Below, one piece after another: positions 46,341-55,609 of a DNA stretch of 64,000 nucleotides. The notes below the pieces were generated by a model that saw only the letters and a list, made by a program, of their open reading frames with translations, made no database searches and was not told where the DNA came from. Made by a program: the position numbers and the translations under genes. Every line of letters starts with the position of its first letter. Positions within the stretch are counted from its first letter, which is position 1. Source of the stretch: Nocardia niigatensis NBRC 100131 (lineage in GTDB: Bacteria; Actinomycetota; Actinomycetes; Mycobacteriales; Mycobacteriaceae); the NCBI RefSeq assembly GCF_000308655.1, contig NZ_BAGC01000019.1, positions 58,503-122,502 of the forward strand, written 5' to 3'.

Positions 46341-47798
46341 TCAACGCTTCCGGGGCGGCGCGACGTGAACCGGCAGGCCCAGCCCGACCAGGGCGGCCTC
46401 CATGCCGATCTCGCCGAGGGTGGGGTGGGCGTGAATGGTGTCGGCGAGCTCGTCGAGGGTCGCCTCCAGCGAGATCGCCAGGGCCCCTTCGGTAATGAGA
46501 TCGCTGGCCGACGGGCCGATGATGTGCACGCCCAGCACCTCCTGGTGCCGCTTGCCGGCGACGATCTTCATGAAGCCCTCCTGATCGCCGAAGGACTTGG
46601 CCCGGCCCAGCGCCGCGAACGGGAACTTGGCGGTGATGACGTCGTGGCCCGCGGCCTTGGCGGCGTCCTCGGTGAGGCCGACGCTGGCGATCTCCGGATG
46701 GGTGAAGGTCGCGGCGGGGATGACGTTGTAGTCGATGTGGGCGTCGCGGCCGGCGATGGTGTCCGACGCGACCAGGCCCTGATGCGAGGCGACATGCGCG
46801 AGCAGCGCCTTACCGGTGACGTCGCCGATGGCGTAGACGTGCTCCACGGCGGTGCGCAGTTGCGCGTCGACGGGAATGAAACCCCTTGCGTCGGTGTCGA
46901 TTCCGGCGACGTCGAGGCCCAGCCCGGCGGTATTGGGGCGGCGGCCGACGCCGACCAGCACCACGTCCGCGGCGAGCTCCTGCGCCTGCGGGCCGCCGAC
47001 GGTGACCGTCAGGCCGTTGTCGCCCTGGGCGAGGGCGGTGACGGTGGCGCCGGTCAGCACCTTGATACCGCGCTTGCTGAACGAGCGCACCAGGGCGGTG
47101 CCGATCTCCTTGTCCTCCAAGGGAACCAGGCGATCCTGCATCTCCACCACGGTGACATCGGCGCCGAACTCGTGGAACAGGTTGGCCCACTCGGCGCCCA
47201 CCGCGCTGCCGCCGATGACGACCAGCCGCCTCGGCACCTCGGTGAGGCCGAACGCGCCGTCGGAGGTGATCACGCCGGGCAGGTCCGCGCCCGGGATCGG
47301 GAGGACGGCCGGGATCGAACCGGTCGCGACGATGACGTCCTTGGCGGTGACCGTGCGGACCGCGTTGGCGGTCGGGGCGGCGGCGTAGCGCGGGCCGCCT
47401 TCATAGATCGGCGACGGACCGGCCTCGACGATCTCGACAGCGGTCGGGCCCGTGAAGCGGGCGTGGCCCTCGATGACGGTCACGCCATTGGCCTTCAGCA
47501 GGCCCGCGACGCCGTCGGTCAGCTCCTTGACGATGCCGTCCTTGCGCTGCCGCACCGCGGCGTAGTCGAAGCGCAGGTTGTCGGCGTAGATGCCGAAGTC
47601 GGCGGCGTGCGCGACGGTGTGGAAGACCTCGGCGGACCGCAGCATCGCCTTGGTCGGGATGCAGCCCCAGTTCAGGCAGACGCCGCCCGGGCGTTCCTTC
47701 TCGGCCAGGGCCACTTTCAGGCCCCGCTGCGCGGCGCGGATGGCGGCCACGTAACCGCCCGGACCGCCGCCGATCACCAGAAGATCGAATTCCGGCAC
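46341..47798 (-). CDS. lpdA: dihydrolipoyl dehydrogenase (E3)
   Basis: About 485 residues. FAD motif VIGGGPGGYVAAIRAAQRG at the N-terminus, redox disulfide in GVCLNWGCIPTK, the NAD motif VVIGGSAVGAEWANLF, FAD-distal YAIGDVTG, and the catalytic His-Glu pair in HAHPTLGE. GTG 47798 is chosen, since GAGGAG lies 8-13 nt upstream; ATG 47855 would add 19 residues without homology. First gene of the PDH-type operon; it reoxidises the lipoyl groups of the E2 and passes electrons to NAD+. Confidence 0.92.
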   Translation of the reverse strand: MPEFDLLVIGGGPGGYVAAIRAAQRGLKVALAEKERPGGVCLNWGCIPTKAMLRSAEVFHTVAHAADFGIYADNLRFDYAAVRQRKDGIVKELTDGVAGLLKANGVTVIEGHARFTGPTAVEIVEAGPSPIYEGGPRYAAAPTANAVRTVTAKDVIVATGSIPAVLPIPGADLPGVITSDGAFGLTEVPRRLVVIGGSAVGAEWANLFHEFGADVTVVEMQDRLVPLEDKEIGTALVRSFSKRGIKVLTGATVTALAQGDNGLTVTVGGPQAQELAADVVLVGVGRRPNTAGLGLDVAGIDTDARGFIPVDAQLRTAVEHVYAIGDVTGKALLAHVASHQGLVASDTIAGRDAHIDYNVIPAATFTHPEIASVGLTEDAAKAAGHDVITAKFPFAALGRAKSFGDQEGFMKIVAGKRHQEVLGVHIIGPSASDLITEGALAISLEATLDELADTIHAHPTLGEIGMEAALVGLGLPVHVAPPRKR

Positions 47799-47973
47799 TC
47801 GTGGTGCTCCTCGTTCTCGATTGCTCGACCCGCCATCGGTTGTGATACGAGTCATCCCGATCGAGTCTGTCGGTCACCAAATGCACAATCAATGCACTCG
47901 AAGCCCATATATGACAGGGCGCGATTGGGCGGAGAGCACAATCAGTACCCGTCAGTAGCGGGCATTCGACGGC

Positions 47974-49200
47974 TCAGTCGCGGGCGGTGCCGGTCAGTTC
48001 CAAGGCGGCCAGGGCGAGGGAAAGTTCCAGGTAGACGCGCTGCCCCTCGAGCGGGCGGCCGAGCAGCGTGGTGATGCGCTGCAGCCGGTTGATGACCGTG
48101 TTCCGATGGCAGTGCAGCTTCGGCGCGGCGTTCGCGGCCGAGCAGTTCTCGGCCAGCCAGACGGCCAAGGTGCGCAGCAGGATGTCGCGTTCCTTGGGCT
48201 GCAGATCCAGCACCGGGCCGAGGGTGTGCGTGAGGAGTAGATCGGTCAGATCGGGAGAGCGCAGCAGCAGCGCCTCCGGGTAGCGCTCGTCCAGCGACAC
48301 CAGCAGTCCCCGCTTGTCGCCGGGCACCGTGTCCAGGGCGAGCACCGCCAGCCCGTGCGCGGTGTCGATCGCCGCCAGGCCCGCGACCACAGGGGAAACA
48401 CCTGCCCGAACCCGGATCAACGGCCGAATCTGTTGCAGCACAGCGGAAGCCTCGCGATGCTCCAGCGACACCAGGCCGACCGTGGAATCCACCCGCTCAT
48501 GCCAGACGGACCGGATACCCGACACCCCCAGCGCCGCCTCGGTGCCCATGTGCAGCCGCGGCCCGCCCTCACCGCGCGCCACCACCACGAGATACGCCCC
48601 GTTCGCGGGCAGATTCAACTCGCGCCCGGCTCGCGCCGCGAAGGTCGCGTCGTGCGCCCGGCCCGCCAGCAGATCCTCGATCAGCGAATGCCGGCGCCGC
48701 TCGTCACTGCGCACGCGATCGAGTTCGGTGTTCCGGTACGAGGTCACCAGCGCCGACGACATGCCGTCGACCACGGCCCACATCGCCGAACCGACCTGTC
48801 GGGTCTCCGCCGAACCGATGTCATCGGCCTTGTCCAGCAACGCTTCCCACACGATCTGGCCGCCCAGCCGGAAAGTTCGCAGCATGGCTTCCAACGGCAC
48901 GCCCTGCTCGGCCCGTCGCCTGCCGATGGCCGCGGCCACATCGTCCCCATCCGGATCCGGCGGCTGCCCGCCCAGCAGATCCAGAATCCGCGTCAGATAC
49001 CGCCGGCACCCGTCCCGCAGATCCGCGCGCGGCACCGCCGTGTAGTCCGTCCATCCCGGGTTGTCGGTGAAAATGGCCCCGATCAGCTGCTTCGTGAGCT
49101 CCGGCACCTCCGCCTGGCATGCGGCGGCCAACCGTTGGGTACCAACGGTCGGAACCGGATGCCTGGGAGCCGCCACGATCCTCAACCTACGCCGCGGCAC
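47974..49200 (-). CDS. PucR-family (CdaR-like) transcriptional regulator
   Basis: A 408-residue regulator with a N-terminal helical domain (RRYLTRILDLLGG, FRLGGQIVWEALLDKA), a GGDEF-like/CdaR middle part and the PucR C-terminal HTH: ERDILLRTLAVWLAENCSAANAAPKLHCHRNTVINRLQRI at the end (about residues 342-381). Transcribed in the same direction as lpdA, 175 bp upstream of it, so it is a good candidate activator of the PDH-type operon. Its inducer is unknown. Confidence 0.83.
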   Translation of the reverse strand: MPRRRLRIVAAPRHPVPTVGTQRLAAACQAEVPELTKQLIGAIFTDNPGWTDYTAVPRADLRDGCRRYLTRILDLLGGQPPDPDGDDVAAAIGRRRAEQGVPLEAMLRTFRLGGQIVWEALLDKADDIGSAETRQVGSAMWAVVDGMSSALVTSYRNTELDRVRSDERRRHSLIEDLLAGRAHDATFAARAGRELNLPANGAYLVVVARGEGGPRLHMGTEAALGVSGIRSVWHERVDSTVGLVSLEHREASAVLQQIRPLIRVRAGVSPVVAGLAAIDTAHGLAVLALDTVPGDKRGLLVSLDERYPEALLLRSPDLTDLLLTHTLGPVLDLQPKERDILLRTLAVWLAENCSAANAAPKLHCHRNTVINRLQRITTLLGRPLEGQRVYLELSLALAALELTGTARD

Positions 49201-49233
49201 CGGACGCCCGAGCGAGCCCGGCCCGCCCGCCGG

Positions 49234-49668
49234 TCAGCGACTCTCGATCGAGCCGAGGACCGGCTTGATGTCCAGGATCGGGGTGCCGTCCATCGCTTCC
49301 AGGCCGGCCACCCCCAGCACCTCCGGGCCGACCGCGGTCAGGGTGACCTCGTGCAGGCCGATCGGGTTGGGGCGGTCGGGGGAGCGGGTGGCGAAGACGC
49401 CGGTGGGCGGGCGGGTGCGGTCGCCGCGCGGGTAGACGGCGAGGGTGTCACGGCTGCCCGCGTGCAGCCAGGTGAGCAGGATGACGCGCATGCCCGGATG
49501 GAGATCGGCTGCGGCCGCCGCGAATTCGGGGGCGAGGATGATGTCGGCGGGCGGGGCGTCCTCGTCGGCCTGGCGTGGGGCGCCCGCCCGGTCGGTGAGC
49601 GGGGAGCGGACCCGGCCCACCGGGCGCACCTCGAAATGATCGGGGCTGCTGGGGGATTCCGAGGACAC
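49234..49668 (-). CDS. trmO: tRNA (N6-threonylcarbamoyladenosine37-N6)-methyltransferase TrmO
   Basis: A 144-residue TsaA/TrmO-like protein that methylates t6A37 of tRNA-Thr. Family motifs: PVGRVRSPL start, FATRSPDRPNPIGLH with the signature RPNPIGL (about 100-106), and ILDIKP near the C-terminus. GTG 49668 is chosen because AAGGAG is 9 nt upstream; a longer ATG start at 49749 would add a Gly/Asn-rich tail. The gene order after it (33 bp to PucR) does not suggest a shared function. Confidence 0.85.
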   Translation of the reverse strand: MSSESPSSPDHFEVRPVGRVRSPLTDRAGAPRQADEDAPPADIILAPEFAAAAADLHPGMRVILLTWLHAGSRDTLAVYPRGDRTRPPTGVFATRSPDRPNPIGLHEVTLTAVGPEVLGVAGLEAMDGTPILDIKPVLGSIESR

Positions 49669-49876
49669 GATCGTCTGCTCCTTCCGTCGAGGGGCCGAAC
49701 CGTTGGCCCGGCCATTGCCGTTATAGCCGACGGGGTAGCCGGCGTCCATGATCGATTCCCGGCCGAGCGTGACGAACTGCGATGTCCGACGTCCGCCGCG
49801 GCGTCCTCGCGCGGGGCATCGATCTTGTGACATGGGGATTGCCGGCTGCTGTCACATTCTGCGGGGTTGGTCGGTC

Positions 49877-50059
49877 ATGAAGGTGTGGGCGGGCAACGGA
49901 CGTGACGAACTGGACCTGGTGGCACGGGAATTCGCCAGCCGAACCGGCGGCGCCCCGCGCGTCGTGTTCGATTTCACCGTCGCCGACGGCCGGATCACCG
50001 CCATCGAAATGCTCGCCGATCCTGATCTGCTCAGTGACCTGAACCTCGAAATGCGCTGA
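49877..50059 (+). pseudogene. sigma-factor-like (SnoaL-type) C-terminal fragment, or small hypothetical
   Basis: Sixty residues: ELDLVAREFASRTGGAPRVVFDF and then VADGRITAIEMLADPD, a pattern seen at the extreme C-terminus of SigJ/SigI-type ECF sigma factors with a SnoaL-like domain. No sigma-2 or sigma-4 region is in frame upstream, and the ATG at 49877 has no clear ribosome-binding site. It may be a stub of a deleted sigma gene or a free small protein. 50060-50293 shows no gene. Confidence 0.4.
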
Positions 50060-50293
50060 GCCAATTCGCCATCCGGCGAACACACACCGGCATTCACAAT
50101 CGCGATCGGGCCGTTTCCGAACGGCCTGATCGCCGTATCCGAGATCATTTCGGAGATTTGCCGGAGACGGTGTTGAACCGATTCCGCCATGATTTCCGCT
50201 GATCAGACTGGGCGCCACGGTTTTTCGCCGACCTGGTGTTTGGACGGCGTATGATCGGCCGCGATGGGCACCCGGAGCCAGCGCCTGCGAGTT

Positions 50294-50743
50294 ATGACTA
50301 CCGACTGGGACGTGTTCGTGCACGGCCTGGCCGGCTTTCTCGCGAAACTACCCTCGCGCGCGACCGTCATCCTCGCCGCCACCGGCAATCGCTACGTGCA
50401 ATTCCAGCAGTTCGATATCAAACTCTCCGCCGAGCTGACCGGCAATTACTATCTCGCCGAACCGATTTCCGAAACAGCGGACCGGCTACTACGCGATCTC
50501 GGCTGGACCGCCCCCGCTCTCCAGCACGAAATCGAGAACTGGCGCCGCACCCTTTTCTGGCCCATCGGCCGCACCGGCTTCGAGGATCTCGCTTGCTCCG
50601 CCGCGCGCGGCCTGCACGAAGCCCTCGGCGTCCCGACACCCGACGATCTGCGCGCCACCGGCTGGACCGCGACCACCGCCCTGGATCTTTCCGCCCTGGC
50701 CGCGCCGTCCCGGCCCCGGTCGGACCAGCAGGACGATACGTAG
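50294..50743 (+). CDS. TY-Chap-domain hypothetical protein
   Basis: A 149-residue soluble protein with the pattern of actinobacterial TY-Chap (T3SS-chaperone-like) domains: WDVFVHGLAGFLAKLPSRATVIL near the start, then RYVQFQQFDIKLSAELTGNYYLA, and WRRTLFWP. ATG 50294 is preferred because the fold begins with TTDWD; GTG/ATG upstream at 50264 would add 10 residues. A C-terminal Pro/Ser/Arg tail follows. No function is known for this family here. 50744-51032 shows no gene. Confidence 0.7.
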   Translation: MTTDWDVFVHGLAGFLAKLPSRATVILAATGNRYVQFQQFDIKLSAELTGNYYLAEPISETADRLLRDLGWTAPALQHEIENWRRTLFWPIGRTGFEDLACSAARGLHEALGVPTPDDLRATGWTATTALDLSALAAPSRPRSDQQDDT

Positions 50744-51032
50744 TGCGCCCGCGATCGTGCCTTCAATTCCGCACAGCAGTGGGGAATTTCGGGCAGCCCC
50801 AGCTCGCCGGGCAGCCCCGGGTCACGCGGGCCAGTGCGAGCGACCCCAGTTGATCAGGGCAACCATGTCGTCGCCTGCGACGGCAGTGTCGAACTCCCCG
50901 TCGAAGCTCTCCTCACCCGAGACGACGCCGCACAGCCGGACCTGGCTGTCGTCGAACCTGGCGGTCGACCGCGTTGTTCACAGGCGAGAGCCCCGTCGCG
51001 GGTGAGGCGACGGAGCTCGGCGGGGGAGCGGG

Positions 51033-51975
51033 TCAGCCCACCAGGTTGTGGTGCAGGCGCAGGATGGTGCCGGCGTCCAGACCCAGGCCCTTGGTGAGGA
51101 AGTGGTCGAAATCGCCGTACCGCTGGTTCATCTGGTTCACCGCGGTGTCCAGATACTCGTCACTGACCACCTGGAGCGGGATCAGCAGATCGGGGTTCTG
51201 CATGATCCCGGCCGCCTTCAGCTGCGCCCGCTGCGCGGCGTCCGCGGCGGCCCGGTACTGGTTGGACAGCAGGTAGTCCTGGCGCGCGATGGTCTCCGGT
51301 ACACCTACCGCCCGCAGCAGCACATACGTCATCCAGCCGGTCCGGTCCTTGCCCGCCGTGCAGTGGTAGAGCGTCGCCCCGCCGGCGGCCGCGATGTCCT
51401 TGACGGTCTGACCGAACTTGGACACCGAATCCGCGCTCAGGAAGCTGACATACGCGTCCTTCATCATCTGCTCGGCCTTGCCGTCCCCGAGCGCCGCCTG
51501 CTGCTGCACCGGGTCCTTGGACCCGATCGCCTGCGCCATTCTGATGTACATGCCGCCGTCGTCGATCGGCCGCGTTGATGCACATGCCGCCGTCGTCGAT
51601 CGGCCGCGCCACCGCGGTCAATCCGCTCGGCAGCCGATCCGCCCCCTGCGCCTGCACCTCGGCCTGCGTCCGGAAGTCGATCACCTTCTGAATACCCAGC
51701 GTCCCCAGCTTCTGGACATCCGCATCGGTCAGCTTGTTCAGTGCATCGGACCGAATCACCTTGCCGGACCGCGTCGGATCCCCGGTATAGGTGATGTACC
51801 CACCCATATCCCGGACATTCACCGCCCCCTGCAAGGTGATCTGCGTGGCATCCGCCCGCATGATCGGCGCACCCACCGCAGCCGGCACGCCGCCTCCCAC
51901 CCCGAGCGCCGCGGTAGCAACAGCAGTCAAAGTGAACACTGAAACACGAAGTCGTGCAAAACGTTTGGTCTTCAC
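51033..51975 (-). pseudogene. secreted tyrosine phosphatase (PtpB-like), frameshifted by a 34-bp duplication
   Basis: The ATG at 51975 starts a signal peptide (VSVFTLTAVATAALG then AAVGA) and a phosphatase N-terminus: RDMGGYITYTG, DFRTQAEVQ, and PIDDGGM. There a tandem duplication shifts the frame (34 is not a multiple of three); the neighbouring frame continues MYIRMAQAIG and then the active site YHCTAGKDRTGW (HCx5R loop) to a stop at 51033. So the catalytic half is out of frame. Removing one 34-bp copy restores one continuous protein of about 302 residues. An exported tyrosine or lipid phosphatase is expected if repaired. Confidence 0.82.
51543..51608. repeat. imperfect 32-bp tandem duplication, 34-bp period
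   Basis: The 32-bp unit at 51543-51574 recurs at 51577-51608 with one change (T versus C) and two spacer bases between. It lies inside the tyrosine phosphatase gene and causes its frameshift. The near identity suggests recent slippage or recombination. Confidence 0.85.
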
Positions 51976-52229
51976 AGCCCGCGACGCTATGGCGGCTTAC
52001 GCCTCCCCCGCAGACCTACCCACCAACCATCCGACCCACCGAACCTGCCACCCCGCCCACCGGGACAACGCCTGGGCCCCCGCCAATGTCATTGCACCCC
52101 AGTAAATCTCGCGCAACCATTCTACCGCGCCCACTCGCCGGCTTCAGCCCTGGATCGACCCCCGAGCGGGGGCTTGAACAGTGGAAGCGCACCGCTATCG
52201 CCCTGTGGCTGCGCATGTCCGGCTTCGAG

Positions 52230-52273
52230 GGGCGGGGCCCCAACCACCCTGCGGTCGAGGCCCCGGAGATCGG
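52230..52273. repeat. dispersed 44-nt hairpin-forming repeat, copy A
   Basis: The segment beginning GGGCGGGGCCCC and ending GAGATCGG resembles the one at 52908-52951 over its full length, with scattered differences that keep most pairing between GGGGCC and GGCCCC. The rest of 51976-52527 is a region without a convincing gene; a small CCCCC-GAGC-GGGGG hairpin lies near 52159-52172. Confidence 0.55.
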
Positions 52274-52527
52274 ATGCGGCCCGATGTCGTAGCGATTCCC
52301 ATGGCCCAATCTCGATTTCTGATAAACGAGCTGGGGATTCCACATCGACTGTGATTCCGAGATCGTGTGCCCAGCAGGCGAGGCCGAGAAGCGGAATCGA
52401 GAGCCGCCGTCTGGTTCGACTGGCGGTGTGGACGCGCAAGGGGGCGCAAAGCGTTGCGGTGGAAGGGGATCGAGAGTGTCGGCGCGGTGCCGAATCGGCG
52501 CGACCAGTTACTTGGCTAGGGGAGAGC

Positions 52528-52644
52528 GTGAATGTGGAAGAGCAGATGGAAGTCGACATGGCGATCGGGCAGTGCGTGCTCGCGGAGATGTACGAGGAGG
52601 ACGCCGCGGCGGAACTGTCGATCGACATCGCAGGCGGGCAGTAG
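52528..52644 (+). CDS. small acidic hypothetical ORF
   Basis: Thirty-eight residues from GTG 52528 (VNVEEQMEVDM, then LAEMYEEDAAAELS). Strongly acidic, no family recognised. A gap of nine bases separates it from the next small ORF in the same direction. Could be a true small protein, a piece of a decayed gene, or chance. Confidence 0.3.
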   Translation: MNVEEQMEVDMAIGQCVLAEMYEEDAAAELSIDIAGGQ

Positions 52645-52653
52645 AGCGTCGCG

Positions 52654-52890
52654 GTGTCCTCGGATACCCGATCGGCGATCATGCCTTCCGACAACCTGCT
52701 GCAGACCGTCGGCGCACTGGTCGATCTGCACAGCCGAGCGGGAACCGGGCCGGCAGGCATGGTCTACCGGTACTCGAAGAACGAGGATGGGCGGTGGGCC
52801 ATGGCGAGCAGCTTCGAATACGGGGAGCCCGCACCGCATTTCGGGCAGCCGCAGGAGCGGCGTGGGTGGCGACGCTGGCTCGGGCGCTGA
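52654..52890 (+). CDS. small hypothetical protein, 78 residues
   Basis: From GTG 52654: an internal stretch LLQTVGALVDLHSRAG and then MVYRYSKNEDGRWAMASSFEYG look protein-like, with a C-terminal basic tail. No family recognised. It may continue from the preceding ORF in an ancestral gene broken at the TAG of 52642. Ends 22 bp before a terminator hairpin. Confidence 0.4.
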   Translation: MSSDTRSAIMPSDNLLQTVGALVDLHSRAGTGPAGMVYRYSKNEDGRWAMASSFEYGEPAPHFGQPQERRGWRRWLGR

Positions 52891-52907
52891 CGTTCTCGGG
52901 GTGAAAA

Positions 52908-52951
52908 GGGCGGAGCCCCGACCGCTCGGCGGTCAGGGCTCCTGAGATCGG
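52908..52951. repeat. dispersed 44-nt hairpin-forming repeat, copy B
   Basis: Second copy of the element at 52230-52273, in the same orientation, with its hairpin overlapping the glnA terminator. Two similar copies 680 bp apart suggest a genome-wide REP-like or terminator-derived element. Confidence 0.55.
52912..52942. terminator. glnA terminator hairpin
   Basis: GGAGCCCCGACCG (52912-52924) pairs with CGGTCAGGGCTCC (52930-52942) with one mismatch; loop CTCGG. It lies 25 bp beyond the glnA stop on the minus strand. Confidence 0.75.
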
Positions 52952-52966
52952 TTGCGATCCTTCGAC

Positions 52967-54403
52967 TTACACGTCGAAGTACAGCTCGAACTCGTAGGGG
53001 TGCGGCCGCAGGTTCACGGGCGCGATCTCCTGGGTGCGCTTGATGTCGATCCAGGTCTCGATCAGGTCCTCGGTGAACACGCCACCCGCGGTGAGGTAGT
53101 CGTGGTCCTCCTCGAGGCGGTCGATGACCGACGCCAGCGAGGTGGGGGCCTGCGGGATGTTCTTGGCCTCCTCCGGCGGGAGCTCGTAGAGGTCCTTGTC
53201 GACGGGGGCGAGCGGCTCGAGCTTGCGCTGGATGCCGTCGATGCCGGCCATCAGCATGGCGGCGAAGGCCAGGTACGGGTTACCCGAGGAGTCCGGCGCG
53301 CGGAACTCGATGCGCTTGGCCTTCGGGTTGGAACCGGTCACCGGGATACGCACGGCAGCCGAGCGGTTGCGCTGCGAGTACACCAGGTTGATGGGGGCCT
53401 CGTAGCCCGGCACCAGACGGTGGTACGAGTTGACGGTCGGGTTGGTGAACGCCAGCAGCGACGGGGCGTGGTGCAGGATGCCGCCGATGTAGTGACGCGC
53501 CAGGTCCGACAGGCCCGCGTAGCCGGCCTCGTCGTGGAACAGCGGCTTGCCGTCCTTCCACAGCGACTGGTGGGCGTGCATGCCCGAGCCGTTGTCGCCG
53601 AACAGCGGCTTCGGCATGAAGGTAACGGTCTTACCCTCCTGCCACGCGGTGTTCTTCACGATGTACTTGAACAGCTGCAGGTCGTCAGCGGCGCCCAGCA
53701 GGGTGTTGAAGCGGTAGTTGATCTCGGCCTGACCGGCGGTGCCGACCTCGTGGTGGCCGCGCTCCAGCTCGAAGCCCGCGTTCTGCAGGTTGGTCGAGAT
53801 CTTGTCGCGCAGGTCGACGTAGTGGTCGTACGGGGCGACCGGGAAGTAACCACCCTTGTTGCGAACCTTGTAGCCACGGTTCGGGGTGCCGTCCAGGTTG
53901 TACTCCGCACCGGTGTTCCAGGAGCCCGAGATCGAGTCGATCTCGTAGAAGGCGCCGTTCATCGCCGAGTCGTAGCGGATCGAGTCGAAGATGTAGAACT
54001 CCGCCTCGGCGCCGAAGTACGCGGTGTCCGCGATACCGGTCGAGCGCAGGTACTCCTCCGCCTTCCGGGCGATGTTGCGCGGGTCGCGGGAGTAGGCCTC
54101 GCGGGTGAACGGGTCGTGCACGAAGAAGTTCAGGTTCAGGGTCTTCGCGGCACGGAAGGGGTCGATCCGCGCGGTGCTGAAGTCGGGGAGCAGCAGCATG
54201 TCCGACTCGTCGATCGACTGGAAGCCGCGGACGGACGAACCGTCGAACGCCAGGCCCTCGTCGGCGAGATCAGCGGTGAACGCCTTCGCCGGGATCGAGA
54301 AGTGCTGCTGCACACCGGGGAGGTCGGTGAAACGAATGTCGACGTATTCGACCTCCTCCTCCTTGATGTACTTGATGACCTCGTCGGCCGTGCTGAACGC
54401 CAC
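52967..54403 (-). CDS. glnA: type I glutamine synthetase
   Basis: A 478-residue GSI. Conserved regions: [26 protein letters not shown] (metal-binding Glu), [15 protein letters not shown], the ATP loop [32 protein letters not shown], and [17 protein letters not shown]. The adenylylation site is [10 protein letters not shown] with Tyr near residue 406, so GlnE control is expected. GTG 54403 follows AAGGAG. It makes glutamine from glutamate and ammonia. A GlnR box lies about 77-114 bp upstream. Neighbouring gene order (RDD, DUF4191, lipA, lipB) matches mycobacterial glnA1. Confidence 0.97.
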   Translation of the reverse strand: MAFSTADEVIKYIKEEEVEYVDIRFTDLPGVQQHFSIPAKAFTADLADEGLAFDGSSVRGFQSIDESDMLLLPDFSTARIDPFRAAKTLNLNFFVHDPFTREAYSRDPRNIARKAEEYLRSTGIADTAYFGAEAEFYIFDSIRYDSAMNGAFYEIDSISGSWNTGAEYNLDGTPNRGYKVRNKGGYFPVAPYDHYVDLRDKISTNLQNAGFELERGHHEVGTAGQAEINYRFNTLLGAADDLQLFKYIVKNTAWQEGKTVTFMPKPLFGDNGSGMHAHQSLWKDGKPLFHDEAGYAGLSDLARHYIGGILHHAPSLLAFTNPTVNSYHRLVPGYEAPINLVYSQRNRSAAVRIPVTGSNPKAKRIEFRAPDSSGNPYLAFAAMLMAGIDGIQRKLEPLAPVDKDLYELPPEEAKNIPQAPTSLASVIDRLEEDHDYLTAGGVFTEDLIETWIDIKRTQEIAPVNLRPHPYEFELYFDV

Positions 54404-54479
54404 TTGTACTCCTTACGGATCGGTTCCCAGCCAGTGGTGACTGCATGGGTTCGTCGCGACCACACGGTATGGACGCGGT

Positions 54480-54517
54480 GTTTCCCTGCAATCAAGGCTG
54501 TGTTTCGCCAGTGTTAC
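54480..54517 (-). promoter_or_regulatory. GlnR-binding site of glnA
   Basis: Read on the minus strand: GTAAC-N6-GAAAC-N6-TTGAT-N6-GAAAC. The first half-pair matches the GlnR consensus (GTnAC-N6-GaAAC) exactly, and the second keeps the 5-6-5-6-5-6-5 spacing with a degenerate third element. It is about 77 bp upstream of the glnA start, where GlnR normally activates under nitrogen limitation. Confidence 0.8.
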
Positions 54518-54853
54518 ACGCACAGCTGGCCGGGGGTTCGGCGGTGCCCCCGGGTTCGCGAAGACGCCACAGCGGTCGCCGAGCAATGCTCGACCAGCAG
54601 GAACATCCTGCCACCGACCTGCCCGAAGCGGCTGTTAAGACTCTGAAAAGTTAGGGTCCTTACCAGGTGAAGCCCGGCCATCGTGACAATCCTCACCGTC
54701 GGGCATCCACCTGGCAATCTCGGATGCTGAACGATTGCGCAGTACCCCGGAATCGGGTGAACAGCTAGGACGCGCCCATATATGGTTCCCGTCCTCGCGC
54801 CCCGACCGGCAGGGGTGCGAAACCGGTCCGCCGACGCCGCCTAAGCTGGGCCC

Positions 54854-55384
54854 ATGGCTCGTATCACCGGCTCCTGGCTGTCCGGACCGAACGCCGAATC
54901 CGGAGGCAACCCGCCCGGTGAATATCAGGGCAAGGAACTCGGCCTGCCGCAATCCGGACCCGGCGCGCTCGCCCCCTTCACCCGCCGGGTGCTGGCCCTG
55001 GTCGTCGACTGGTTCATCTCGATGGGCCTGGCCGCGATCATCGTGCGGCCCGACGCCGAGCGCATCATCTCGAAGATGACCATTCCCAAGGGGCAGCAGC
55101 CGCCCTCGCACTTCGAGGTCATCACGCAGGCGCTGTCGACGCCGACGCTGCTGGTGTGGTTCGTGCTCGGGATCGCCGCGGTCACCCTGTTCGGTTTCAC
55201 GCCCGGCCAGTACTTCCTGAAGCTGCGGGTCACCCGGGTCGACGCCGAGGCGCCGGTCGGTTTCATCCGCGCCCTGGCCCGGCAGCTCATCCTGCTGTTC
55301 GTCATCCCCGCCCTGTTCACCGACAGCGACGGCCGCGGCATGCACGACCGCGCCACCGGCACCACCCTGGTCTACAGCCGCTGA
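54854..55384 (+). CDS. RDD-family membrane protein
   Basis: A 176-residue protein with two or three membrane segments (FTRRVLALVVDWFISMGLAAIIV about 42-64; TLLVWFVLGIAAVTLFGF about 96-114; ARQLILLFVIPALF). It contains the RDD pattern (Arg after the first segment, Asp-Trp in VDWF, and Asp near the C-terminus, DGRGMHDRATGT). RDD proteins are thought to be small transporters or accessory membrane proteins. It is divergent from glnA. The promoter region at 54418-54853 holds the GlnR box and no other gene. Confidence 0.88.
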   Translation: MARITGSWLSGPNAESGGNPPGEYQGKELGLPQSGPGALAPFTRRVLALVVDWFISMGLAAIIVRPDAERIISKMTIPKGQQPPSHFEVITQALSTPTLLVWFVLGIAAVTLFGFTPGQYFLKLRVTRVDAEAPVGFIRALARQLILLFVIPALFTDSDGRGMHDRATGTTLVYSR

Positions 55385-55609
55385 CTCCCGTCCCGGACTT
55401 ACGCGCGGGTTGATTCGAAACACACCTCCCGCGCGCGTCGACGTGCGCCGGGACCGTGACCTGCGATGCTGTTGGTGCACTGTGTAATAGGGCGTTGCCA
55501 AATGTTCACCCCAGTTTGCTTTCAATCGGTATGGTGACGGCGATTTGCCGGGACGCAGCCGCCAGGTTGACGTCGGGCAGGTAGCTGATGTTGTGCCGAT
55601 GGAGGATCG

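Noticed and set aside
46365..48074. 569-residue plus-strand frame over lpdA
   Set aside because: Antisense shadow of lpdA with no recognisable motif.
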